64,000 nt of DNA, taken from Phytohabitans sp036906915 (GTDB lineage: Bacteria; Actinomycetota; Actinomycetes; Mycobacteriales; Micromonosporaceae). The notes under the pieces were generated by a model. That model searched no databases. It saw only the letters and a list, made by a program, of their open reading frames with translations, and was not told where the DNA came from. Every line of letters begins with the position of its first letter. The first letter of the stretch is position 1. The stretch spans positions 25,554 to 89,553 of the forward strand of contig NZ_JBAKHX010000028.1 in NCBI RefSeq assembly GCF_036906915.1, written 5' to 3'. Shown here one piece after another: positions 16,954-24,853 of this stretch. The translations under genes were made by a program, and so were the position numbers.

Positions 16954-17104
16954 GGCTACCCGGTCCTGGACGCTGACGTGGCTCGGCTCTCGCCGTACCT
17001 GCGCAAGCACATCAACGTCGATGGTCACTACTCGTTTTCAGTTGCCCGAGCTCGGCGGCGCCCGGCGCATACTGCGCGACCCTGACGCGGGCGACGAGGA
17101 CTGA
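16954..17104 (+). pseudogene. 3' tail of a Tn3-family transposase fused to the recombinase
   Basis: GYPVLDADVARLSPY and HINVDGHYSF match the extreme C-terminus of the transposase at 1604-4765 (GYPVLDEDVLRIHPY and HINVHGHYSF). One extra T in the run near 17036 shifts the frame; in the restored frame the tail ends RILRDPDAGDED followed by a stop at 17102-17104, paralleling the intact protein's end. No terminal inverted repeat was found after it. Confidence 0.85.
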
Positions 17105-17195
17105 TCCCCCTGCTGGCTCGTCGCTATCGAGTCTGGGCGTGTCGGGTGGGCGAGTCGGGTGGGCGAGGTGCCGGGTGCTGGCTTCTACGGCCAAG

Positions 17196-18170
17196 ATGGC
17201 GGATGTGCGTGCGTCCCGGCTCTTCACGATGGTGCTGTTGCTGCAAGCGCGGGGGGCTATGACCGCAGCGGAGCTGGCGGGTGAAGTAGGCGTCTCAGAA
17301 CGGACCGTCTACCGCGACATCACCGCATTGGCCGCTGCGGGGGTGCCGGTCTACGCCGAGCAGGGACGACACGGTGGCTACCGACTGGTCGATGGCTACC
17401 GCACCCGGCTGACCGGACTCAGCCGGGTTGAGGCTGAGGCGTTGTTTCTGCTCGGTCTGTACGGCCCGGCGCGAGACATGGGGCTCGGTGATGTGCTGGC
17501 CACCGCCCAGCTCAAGGTCAGCGCGGCGCTGCCAGCCGGGTTACGTGATGCGGCGGCACAGGCGGCGCAACGCTTCTACCTCGATGTGCCGGGGTGGTTT
17601 CACGACAACGACCCGCCGCCTGCGCTGAGTGTCTTGGTCCGCGCGGTGTGGCAGGACCTGACGGTGATCCTTCGCTACCACCGTCATGACGAGGTGACGC
17701 GCACCGTGCAGCCCTACGGCGTGGTCCTCAAGGCGGGGATCTGGTACCTCGTCGCGCGGGTCGGCGCGGACCTCCGGGTATACCGCGTCGACCGGGTCGT
17801 AGCCGTCGAGGTCACTGATCAGCGGTTCGTCCGCGAGGAGTCCTTTGACCTGCCGACAGTGTGGGCCGAACGGGCGGCACAGTTCGTCCGGGGCATGCTC
17901 GCCGAGCAGGTGACGGTACGACTGAGTCAGGCCGGGCTGCGGGCGTTACGGTTCGCCGTCGAGCCGCCCGCGGTGCAGGCGGCCACCGACGCGGCGGGCG
18001 AACCCGACGCACAGGGTTGGGTGGTCACCCGCCTGCCAGTCGAGTCCGCCGAGGTCGCCTATGACCAGCTGCTACGCCTCGGCCCAGAGGTGGAGGTACT
18101 GGCGCCTCAGCCGTTGCGCGAGCGGATGCGGGTTGCCGCACAACGGCTGGCCAGGTTGTATCAGCGGTAG
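17196..18170 (+). CDS. WYL-domain transcriptional regulator (HTH_11 type)
   Basis: A 324-aa regulator of the YafY/DeoR-like WYL class. The N-terminal HTH_11 domain covers residues 5-60 (LFTMVLLLQARGAMTAAELA, then VSERTVYRDI and GGYRL). A WYL domain at about 140-215 includes QPYGVVLKAGIWYLVARVG, and a WCX-type C-terminal extension follows. ATG 17196 is favoured over an upstream GTG that would add 19 unconserved residues reaching into mobile-element debris. It is convergent with the SDR gene, overlapping it by 10 bp. WYL domains bind small ligands or nucleic acid; the ligand here is unknown. Confidence 0.9.
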   Translation: MADVRASRLFTMVLLLQARGAMTAAELAGEVGVSERTVYRDITALAAAGVPVYAEQGRHGGYRLVDGYRTRLTGLSRVEAEALFLLGLYGPARDMGLGDVLATAQLKVSAALPAGLRDAAAQAAQRFYLDVPGWFHDNDPPPALSVLVRAVWQDLTVILRYHRHDEVTRTVQPYGVVLKAGIWYLVARVGADLRVYRVDRVVAVEVTDQRFVREESFDLPTVWAERAAQFVRGMLAEQVTVRLSQAGLRALRFAVEPPAVQAATDAAGEPDAQGWVVTRLPVESAEVAYDQLLRLGPEVEVLAPQPLRERMRVAAQRLARLYQR

Positions 18171-19075
18171 CCGGTGACGTCCGCCGGCTTGCCGGCGTCC
18201 TGGACCTCGACCAGGTACCGCCAGCAGTCCGGGCGACTACCGTCGAGGTCGGTGAAGCCGTAGACCTGAGCCAGCTGTCCGCTGGACAGCGACTGCCCGT
18301 TCCACCGGGCGACGTCCGGGTCGGCCGCGAGCGCGGCGGCCGCCCGGCCGACGAAGGCGGGGCTCTCCGAAATCGCGAAGTGCGGTTCCGTTGCCGTGGC
18401 GTCAAACCAGTTGGCCTCGGTGACCCCGAAGTGCTCCAGCATGATCTCCGAACGCATCCAGCCCGGCGTCAGGGCCACCGCGGTGGCACCGAACGCCGCC
18501 AACTCTTGAGCCTGCGCGAACGCCATGCGCAGTACCGAGGCCTTGGCCAGGTCGTAGAAGAACGTCGCCCGGTAGTTCGTACGGTTGTACTCGGCGGTGC
18601 CGTCGGTCATCTCGACCACCAGGCCACCCGGTCGGCGGATCAGCAGCGGCAGTGCGAAGTGGCTGGTGATGATGTGGGTGTCGACCGCCAGCCACAGGAT
18701 GTGCAGGCCGGTGTCCAAAGAGTGTTCCCACAGCTTCTGGTCCCAGCTGAACAACAGCTCCGCACCCCAGATGTTGTTGACCAGGATGTCCAAGCGCCCC
18801 TGTTCAGCGTCGATGCGCTCCACCAGCGCACGCACCTGCTCCGCGACGAGGTGATCGATCTGGACGGCGATCCCCGCACCACCGGCTGCGGTCACCAGCT
18901 CAGCGGTCTCCTCGATGGTCTCCGGCCGGTCCATCTCCGACCGCTGCCGTCGGGTACTACGGCCGGTGGCATACACCGTCGCCCCACGGGCACCAAGCTG
19001 CACGGCAATCTGGCGCCCCGCACCGCGTGTCGCCCCCGCCACCACAGCAACCTTGCCTGCCAAATCAAGATCCAT
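18161..19075 (-). CDS. Short-chain dehydrogenase/reductase
   Basis: A 304-aa classical SDR. The cofactor motif is AGATRGAG at residues 13-20, followed by an Arg at the end of strand 2 (ATGRSTRR), which favours NADP(H). LVNNIWG replaces the usual NNAG motif. The active site Tyr-x3-Lys is in FFYDLAKASV, with the expected upstream segment EMTDGTAEYN in place of the usual Ser region. The C-terminal 70 residues are longer than usual. It converges on the WYL regulator, overlapping by 10 bp, so control by that regulator is plausible. A dyad lies just upstream. Confidence 0.88.
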   Translation of the reverse strand: MDLDLAGKVAVVAGATRGAGRQIAVQLGARGATVYATGRSTRRQRSEMDRPETIEETAELVTAAGGAGIAVQIDHLVAEQVRALVERIDAEQGRLDILVNNIWGAELLFSWDQKLWEHSLDTGLHILWLAVDTHIITSHFALPLLIRRPGGLVVEMTDGTAEYNRTNYRATFFYDLAKASVLRMAFAQAQELAAFGATAVALTPGWMRSEIMLEHFGVTEANWFDATATEPHFAISESPAFVGRAAAALAADPDVARWNGQSLSSGQLAQVYGFTDLDGSRPDCWRYLVEVQDAGKPADVTGYR

Positions 19076-19098
19076 GACGGAGACCTTGACAGAAAAAC

Positions 19099-19115
19099 CT
19101 GACGAGACATGTCAG
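19099..19115. promoter_or_regulatory. CTGAC/GTCAG dyad upstream of the SDR gene
   Basis: CTGACGAGACATGTCAG contains 5-bp inverted arms around a 7-bp centre, 24 bp from the SDR start. It is a candidate operator, perhaps for the neighbouring WYL regulator; this rests on position only. Confidence 0.35.
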
Positions 19116-19120
19116 CCTTT

Positions 19121-19498
19121 TCAACAACCGAAGGCGGGGTCGGCGACGAACACGCCGGCGATGAGCATTCCGGTACCGAAGCCGGCCAGTAGGCGTGGCC
19201 CCCATACCGTCCCCCTGCCCGGACCCAGCGCACCGCGCAGTCCGCGGGCCGCCGCGATCACCAGAACACCGGTCACCAGAAAGTTGACGATCTGCACGAA
19301 GCCCCACGGGCCTAGCGCCAGCTGGCTGAGCGCGTGCCGGTCCAGGTCGAATCCGTCACGCGTGAACACCTGGGCCAGCCCCACCCCGAGCAGCACCGGA
19401 CCGGCCAGCAGGCCGCAAGCCAGCAGACGCCGGGCGGAGCGGCGATCCCTCGGTGCCAGCGGTGTGACGGCGGTGGCTGCGTGGCTGGTCGTGGTCAT
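19121..19498 (-). pseudogene. Truncated DUF998 membrane protein
   Basis: From ATG 19498 (GGGAGCAGATC precedes it) the 125-aa product matches the first half of DUF998 proteins: a helix around LLACGLLAGPVLLGVGLAQV, the family segment FTRDGFDLDRHALSQLALG, and a following helix. It stops abruptly after GVFVADPAFGC, where family members continue with about 90 more residues and two to three further helices. The missing 3' half suggests a deletion whose right-hand junction is next to the SDR promoter. Confidence 0.75.
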
Positions 19499-19742
19499 GA
19501 TCTGCTCCCTTGTGAGCGCCTGGTGGGCGCCTGTCACATACGCGTCGCGCGCACCACGCCGATCCGGACATCGGCCGGCAGAAAACTTTCTGATCCGGTG
19601 ACACGCAACCTCGCCTCACGCTGGCGAGCCAATGCGGTCACAGTTCCACCTGAGCCCAGCGAAGTGATCTGATTCACGCCCTGTCACAGCGATCGATGGT
19701 GCGGTGACCTATGGCCAAACACCCGCAAACGGAGGAGGCACC

Positions 19743-20969
19743 ATGGCTGGGAACACGCATGTGGTTGTCGTCGGCGGCGGATATGCGGGCGTGATGGCCG
19801 CGAACCGGCTGACCCGACGCGACGACGTGGCCGTGACGCTGATCAACCCGCGCCCGGATTTTGTCCACCGGGTCCGCCTGCACCAGTTGGTGGGAGGGAC
19901 CGACGACGCGATCGTCGCGTACCAGGACGTCCTGGCCGAACGCGTCCGACTGATGGTCGACACCGTGAGCCGGATCGACGCGGCCGAGCGCAGCGTGACG
20001 ACTTCGGCCGGCGGCACGCTCGGCTACGACTACCTGATCTACGCCGTGGGCAGCGGCAGCGCCGAACCGGACGTTCCGGGGGCGGCCGAGTTCGCCTACC
20101 CGATGGTCACGTTGGAGGCGGCGCGGCGGCTGCGGGCGGTCCTCGACAACGTGCCCGATTCGGCCCAGGTGACGGTGGTCGGCGCGGGACCGACCGGTAT
20201 CGAGACCGCCGCCGAGCTGGCGGAGCAGGGCCGACAGGTGACCCTGGTGTGTGGCGGCGTCCTCGGTCCGTATCTGCACGCCCGGGGCCGGCGGTCGGTG
20301 GCGAAGCGGCTGGCCGCGCTCGGCGTGACGGTGGTCGACGGCCCGGATGCGAAGGTGACGGCGGTGACCCGCGACGCCGTACGGCTGGCGGACGGCCGTG
20401 AGCTGCCGAGCGAAGTCACCATCTGGACCGTCGGTTTCGGCGTTCCCGACCTGGGCGCGCGCAGTGGGCTGAGCACCGACGCGGTGGGCCGCCTGCTCAC
20501 GGACGAGACGCTGACGAGCGTGGACGACGCGCGCATCCTCGCGGCCGGGGACTCGGCGGCGCCGTCCGGTCTGCCGCTGCGGATGAGCTGCCTGAACGCG
20601 ACGCCGCTGGGTGCGCGGGCCGCCGACACGGTCCTCAGCCGACTCGCCGGTGAGGAGCCGGAGAAGCTCCACCAGTCGACGTACGCCCAGTGCGTCAGCC
20701 TGGGCCGCGGCGGGGGCATCTATCAGTTCGCCAACCGGTCCGACGTCGCGGTCTGGCTGCACATCGACGATCGGCTGGGCGCCCGGATCAAGGAAAAGGT
20801 CTGCACGGGCATTCCCAAGCACCTGGCCGGCGAGGCGCACAAGCCCGGTTCGTTCAAGCTGCACCGCATGCCGGGAGGCGTCGCCAAGCGCCAGAAGTTG
20901 CTGCGCGCCAACCGCACCGCAGCATCGGCCGCCGCCGAGGCACAGGCCGCCGCCGGCCGGTCGGCCTGA
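19743..20969 (+). CDS. FAD-dependent NAD(P)H oxidoreductase (NDH-2/AIF-like)
   Basis: A 408-aa two-dinucleotide-binding-domain flavoprotein. The FAD-binding motif VVVVGGGYAGVMAA is at residues 5-18, the NAD(P)H-binding motif VTVVGAGPTGIETAAELAE is in the middle, and the FAD-contacting ILAAGDSA segment lies near 270. ATG 19743 follows a strong GGAGGAGG site. Such proteins pass electrons from NAD(P)H to quinones or other acceptors and lack an evident membrane helix. The ECF41-like sigma gene follows in the same direction, and a nearby oxidoreductase is a known companion of that sigma group, so it is the probable regulon member. Confidence 0.9.
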   Translation: MAGNTHVVVVGGGYAGVMAANRLTRRDDVAVTLINPRPDFVHRVRLHQLVGGTDDAIVAYQDVLAERVRLMVDTVSRIDAAERSVTTSAGGTLGYDYLIYAVGSGSAEPDVPGAAEFAYPMVTLEAARRLRAVLDNVPDSAQVTVVGAGPTGIETAAELAEQGRQVTLVCGGVLGPYLHARGRRSVAKRLAALGVTVVDGPDAKVTAVTRDAVRLADGRELPSEVTIWTVGFGVPDLGARSGLSTDAVGRLLTDETLTSVDDARILAAGDSAAPSGLPLRMSCLNATPLGARAADTVLSRLAGEEPEKLHQSTYAQCVSLGRGGGIYQFANRSDVAVWLHIDDRLGARIKEKVCTGIPKHLAGEAHKPGSFKLHRMPGGVAKRQKLLRANRTAASAAAEAQAAAGRSA

Positions 20970-21061
20970 CCGGTGCGTGTGGCGAGGGTCGTGCCGTGGA
21001 CGCACGCGAACGCGGTCGGCCACCACGGCCGACCGCGAAGGACGAGGCGAAGGGACCAGAG

Positions 21062-21958
21062 TTGAGCGACGACGCCACCGACCCGGCGACCGAGGCGTTC
21101 CTCGCCCACCGCAACCTGCTCTTCACCGTCGCCTACGAGGTACTCGGATCGGCGGCCGACGCCGAAGACGTCCTCCAGGAGACCTGGCTGCAATGGGTCA
21201 TGGCCGACCGGGGGCAGGTGCGAGACCAGCGCGCCTTCCTGGTCCGGATCACCACTCGCCAGGCGCTCAACCGGCTGCGCACCATGAAGCGCCGCCGGGA
21301 GGCATACGTCGGCCCCTGGCTGCCCGAGCCGCTGCTCACCTCGCCGGACGTGGCCGAGGACGTCGAGCTGGCCGAGAGCCTGTCGATGGCGCTGATGCTC
21401 GTCCTCGAGACGCTGTCACCGACCGAGCGTGCTGTCTTCGTGCTGCGCGAGGTCTTTGACATCAGTTACGACGAGATCGCGGCCGCCGTCGACAAGAGCC
21501 CTGCGGCCGTCCGCCAGATCGCCCACCGCGCCCGCCGGCACGTCGATGCCCGTCGCCCCCGCCAGGTGGTCTCCTCGAGCGAAAGCCAGGCGGTCCTGGA
21601 ATCGTTCCAGCGCGCCGCCGAGACCGGAGACCTGCAGGCCCTCCTCGATGTACTCGCCCCCGAGGTCGTCCTGATGAGCGACGGCGGCGGCATCAAACAC
21701 GCCGCGCTGCGGCCGGTCACCGGCGCCGACCGGGTGGCCCGAATGTTCGCCGGCGGCATCGGCAAGGTCGAAGGCACGATCACCACCGAACCGACTGTGA
21801 TCAACGGCAACCCGGCACTCCTCGTCCGCCTGGACGGCGAGATCGACGGCGTCATGGCGATCAGTGTCGAGAACGCCCGCATCACCGGCCTCTACTACGT
21901 CCGCAACCCCGAGAAACTGTCCCACATCACATCCGCGACAACGCTAACTCTTCACTGA
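21062..21958 (+). CDS. ECF sigma factor, SigJ/ECF41-like, with SnoaL-like C-terminal domain
   Basis: About 298 aa from TTG 21062, preceded by GAAGGGA; GTG 20996 is an alternative. Region 2 is at about 15-85 (TVAYEVLGSAADAEDVLQET and WLQWV), region 4 at about 120-165 (LSPTERAVFVLREVFDISYD, then EIAAAVDKSPAAVRQ), and a SnoaL-like domain covers about 185-298. In ECF41 sigma factors this C-terminal extension replaces a separate anti-sigma factor and tunes activity. No anti-sigma gene is adjacent, consistent with that. The likely target is the flavoprotein upstream, about 90 bp away. Confidence 0.9.
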   Translation: MSDDATDPATEAFLAHRNLLFTVAYEVLGSAADAEDVLQETWLQWVMADRGQVRDQRAFLVRITTRQALNRLRTMKRRREAYVGPWLPEPLLTSPDVAEDVELAESLSMALMLVLETLSPTERAVFVLREVFDISYDEIAAAVDKSPAAVRQIAHRARRHVDARRPRQVVSSSESQAVLESFQRAAETGDLQALLDVLAPEVVLMSDGGGIKHAALRPVTGADRVARMFAGGIGKVEGTITTEPTVINGNPALLVRLDGEIDGVMAISVENARITGLYYVRNPEKLSHITSATTLTLH

Positions 21959-22001
21959 ACACCAACGGACTCCATCTCGGATCGGGAAAAGGAAGCAATT
22001 G

Positions 22002-22853
22002 ATGACTATGACGGAGCAAGGAACGGTTTCGCTGGCTGGGAAGGTGGCGGTCGTGACCGGAGCGGGGTCCGGTATCGGCGCGGCGACTGCGGCAACGCTG
22101 GCGGCCCTCGGAGCGCGGGTGTGCTGCGCCGGACGTAACGTCGAGCGTGTTGAGCGGACGGCCGAGAAGATCGCGGCTGCTGGTGGCGAGGCGTTCGGGC
22201 TGCGGGTCGACGTGGCGTCGCCGGAGGACAACGATGCGATGGTCCGCGAGACGGTTGCCCGATACGGCGCCGTACATATCGCACATCTCAACGCTGGAAC
22301 GGGGCACTGGGCCGGTGTTCTGGAGTACCCGTTGGAGGAGTGGGACCGCACGATGGCGGTGAACCTGCGTGGTGTACTGCTCGGACTGCAGGCGGCGGGT
22401 CGGGCGATGCGCGACGTGGGTGGTGGCTCGGTTGTGGTCACCTCGTCGGCGGCCGGGCTCACCGGTGTTCGGATGTCATCGGCGTACTCGGCCTCGAAGC
22501 ACGGTGTGATCGGCTTGGTCAAGTCGGCTGCCCTGGAGCTGGGGCCGGTCGGTATCCGGGTAAACACCATCTGCCCGGGGTACATCGCCAGCAACGATCT
22601 CATGCGGAAGATGGGCGAGGAACTCGACATCGATAGCCGATTTCCGCTGCGCCGACCGGGGCGCAGCGAGGAGGTCGCCAACCTGGTCGCGTTCCTGGCC
22701 AGTGATAGCGCGTCGTTCATCACCGGCAGCGTGTTCACCATTGATGGCGGCTGGCTGGCCGGCGGCATCGACCTCCAGGATGGTTCCGTGGAGCAAGCAA
22801 CCAGGGACGACCGGGTTGCCGCCCTCGCCAACACGTACTCCCCCAACTCGTAG
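22002..22853 (+). CDS. Short-chain dehydrogenase/reductase
   Basis: A 283-aa classical SDR with the NAD(P) motif VVTGAGSGIGAAT at about residues 17-29, a HLNAGTG version of the NNAG motif, the catalytic Ser in VVTSSAAG and Tyr-x3-Lys in SAYSASKHGV. The C-terminal GSVFTIDGGWLAG is typical of the family. ATG 22002 is preceded by AAAGGAAG. It is tandem after the sigma gene with a gap of 43 bp and ends at a strong bidirectional terminator. The substrate is not predictable. Confidence 0.92.
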   Translation: MTMTEQGTVSLAGKVAVVTGAGSGIGAATAATLAALGARVCCAGRNVERVERTAEKIAAAGGEAFGLRVDVASPEDNDAMVRETVARYGAVHIAHLNAGTGHWAGVLEYPLEEWDRTMAVNLRGVLLGLQAAGRAMRDVGGGSVVVTSSAAGLTGVRMSSAYSASKHGVIGLVKSAALELGPVGIRVNTICPGYIASNDLMRKMGEELDIDSRFPLRRPGRSEEVANLVAFLASDSASFITGSVFTIDGGWLAGGIDLQDGSVEQATRDDRVAALANTYSPNS

Positions 22854-22891
22854 CAGTGGCACCCGGGGGCCGCCCGCCCCGGTGCCACTGC
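22853..22891. terminator. Bidirectional hairpin between convergent genes
   Basis: GCAGTGGCAC at the left and GTGCCACTGC at the right form a perfect 10-bp stem extended by C/G pairs around a GC-rich loop. It begins at the SDR stop codon and lies 22 bp from the convergent stop at 22913. Confidence 0.8.
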
Positions 22892-22912
22892 TCAAAGACT
22901 TCGACGCGGGCG

Positions 22913-24235
22913 CTAGCCGCGCACGACCTGGGTGTTCTGTGCGGCCGCGATCCGCCAGGTGCCGCCGCTCTTCGCCAGGACGTGCAGCGGGCGGCCCTCG
23001 GGGGCATCAGGGAGCGGGTCTCCATCCAGCCGGATGGGCCGCTGCCGGACGTTGACCACCGCCACGTCGGAGCGCACGAACAGCACCCGCTCGATGTCGT
23101 ACACCGCGGTGGATTCGCGCATGGCACCCGGTAGGACCTGGTGGGTGAACGCGCTGATCTCGTCCCAGCCCGCCAGTCGCTTGCCGTGGGCGGTGGTCCA
23201 CACGGGGTTGTCGGTGCGGAACAGGCTCATGAACGCGTCGGGCAGTTCGTTCTGTTGGGCGTGCTCGACGGCGGCCACCAGCGCGGCGATGGCTTGGACG
23301 TCGTCGTCCGCGGCGTCGTCCGCGCCGTCGTCCGCGCCCAGGACCTCGTAGGCGCGGTAGGAGCCGTTCGCCAGGTCGGCGACGGCACCGGGGCGGCGCG
23401 GCCGCCAGCCCAGCCGCGCACCGGCGGCGTCGCCAGTGACGCGCTGGTCGAGTGCGAGGGCGTCGGCGAACGCCTTGCCGAGCGCCTCGCTGGCCTCGGC
23501 CACCGGCCAGGCGCGCGGGGCCGCCAGGACGCCGGCGGCGCGTCCGGCGGCGTGTGCCAGGTCCCGCGCCGGCACGGCCGGTTCGGTCACGCCGTGCCAG
23601 ATGGTGCCGGCGTCGGCGCGTTGCAGTACCGCCGCGTACAGCTCGGCGAGGTCGTCCACGTGGACCATGGGCCAGTGGACGGGCTCGCCGCCGTGGTCGC
23701 CAGGGGTCACGAACACCGGTGTGCCGTGCTTGCGGGCTAGGTCCACGAGCAGGGCGGGGATCCCGCGGCCCCGGCCGTGCACGATGCCCGGCCGGATCAC
23801 GGTGGCGCGCACGTCGTCGGCGGCGGCCGCGAGGACCTGCCGTTCGATTCCCGGGCGGTAGCCGACGATCGGGATCGGGTTGGTGGCGGCGTCCTCCCCG
23901 GCGGGCACCGGTCCGGTGGCGCCGAGCACCCACACGCCGCTGGTGTAGATGAACGGGCGTCCGGTGCCGCGCAGGGGAGCCAGCAGGGCGTCAACGGCGG
24001 CCGCGTCGGTGGCGGCGTCACCGGTTGGGGTCGCCGCGTGGACCACGGCGTCGATGTCGGGCGTCACGGCCCGGGTGAGGGAGTCCGGGTCGGCGAGGTC
24101 GCCGATGCGCCGTTCGCGGCCGGGCCGGTCGCCGTTGCCGCGGGCCAGTTCGACCACCTCGTGGCCGTGGCTGGTCACGTGGTCGGCGACGGCCGAGCCG
24201 ATGTAGCCGGTGGCACCGAGCAGCAGAACCTTCAT
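22913..24235 (-). CDS. NAD-dependent epimerase fused to a SnoaL-like domain
   Basis: A 440-aa two-domain protein. Residues 1-300 form an extended SDR/epimerase with the start motif MKVLLLGATGYIGSAVADHV, VHAATPTGD, an active-site-like YTSGVW segment and PGIVHGRG. Residues about 315-440 form a SnoaL/SgcJ-type cone domain (ERVLFVRSDVAVVNVRQRPI). The two domains normally occur as separate proteins. ATG 24235 has GGAGG 6 bp upstream and is preferred to the ATG one codon earlier. It is divergent from a MarR regulator with repeated sites between, indicating control by that regulator. Confidence 0.88.
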   Translation of the reverse strand: MKVLLLGATGYIGSAVADHVTSHGHEVVELARGNGDRPGRERRIGDLADPDSLTRAVTPDIDAVVHAATPTGDAATDAAAVDALLAPLRGTGRPFIYTSGVWVLGATGPVPAGEDAATNPIPIVGYRPGIERQVLAAAADDVRATVIRPGIVHGRGRGIPALLVDLARKHGTPVFVTPGDHGGEPVHWPMVHVDDLAELYAAVLQRADAGTIWHGVTEPAVPARDLAHAAGRAAGVLAAPRAWPVAEASEALGKAFADALALDQRVTGDAAGARLGWRPRRPGAVADLANGSYRAYEVLGADDGADDAADDDVQAIAALVAAVEHAQQNELPDAFMSLFRTDNPVWTTAHGKRLAGWDEISAFTHQVLPGAMRESTAVYDIERVLFVRSDVAVVNVRQRPIRLDGDPLPDAPEGRPLHVLAKSGGTWRIAAAQNTQVVRG

Positions 24236-24253
24236 CATGACCTCCGTGGAAGA

Positions 24254-24320
24254 TTTCGATGTCGAAACTTTAGATCGCGCTCGGCCATTCATCAAAGTCT
24301 TCTACGTCGAAATGTTAGAT
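24254..24320. promoter_or_regulatory. Paired MarR-type operator candidates
   Basis: Two related 15-bp sites, GTCGAAACTTTAGAT (24261-24275) and GTCGAAATGTTAGAT (24306-24320), lie 45 bp apart in the divergent gap. The first overlaps the palindrome TTTCGATGTCGAAA. They flank the likely promoters of both genes. Confidence 0.6.
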
Positions 24321-24327
24321 TCGCAAC

Positions 24328-24852
24328 ATGGCAGCCACCGAGCCCCGCGACGGCGTCGACGCGATCATCGACCAGTGGCGGATCGCCCGCCCCGATCTGG
24401 ACTGCTCGCCGATGGAGGTCGTCGGCCGTCTCTCGCGCGCCTCCCGCCTCCTCGAACGCGCGGTGAAGGACGAGTTCGCAGCGCATGGCGTCGAGCCCTG
24501 GGAGTTCGACGTGCTGGCAACCCTGTTGCGCGCCGGGCCGCCGCACGTGCTCAGCGCCGGAGCGCTCAGCACGGCGGCGATGGTCAGCTCGGCCGCGCTG
24601 ACCAACCGCATCGACCGGCTCCTGGACCGGGGCCTGGTTGAACGCGCCGTCGACCCTGGCCACCGGCGCCGGGTGCTGATCTCCCTCACCACGCAGGGGC
24701 TAGCTCTGGTCAACGAACTCGTCGAGCGTCACCTGGCCAACGAACGGCGCCTACTGGACGGGCTGGCCGCCGCCGACCGCGACCGCCTGGCCGAGCTTTT
24801 GCGCCGGCTGCTCGTCTCGCTCGGCGACCGTGCGCCAGGGCGGTCAACCTGA
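24328..24852 (+). CDS. MarR-family transcriptional regulator
   Basis: A 174-aa winged-helix regulator. Helices match the family: a dimerisation helix at about 30-50 (LSRASRLLERAVKDEFAAHG), the HTH around 65-100 (LSTAAMVSSAALTNRIDRLL) and the wing RAVDPGHRRRVLISLTTQGL. ATG 24328 lies 7 bp after the second repeated site, consistent with autorepression. It is divergent from the epimerase-SnoaL gene. Confidence 0.92.
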   Translation: MAATEPRDGVDAIIDQWRIARPDLDCSPMEVVGRLSRASRLLERAVKDEFAAHGVEPWEFDVLATLLRAGPPHVLSAGALSTAAMVSSAALTNRIDRLLDRGLVERAVDPGHRRRVLISLTTQGLALVNELVERHLANERRLLDGLAAADRDRLAELLRRLLVSLGDRAPGRST

Positions 24853-24853
24853 C

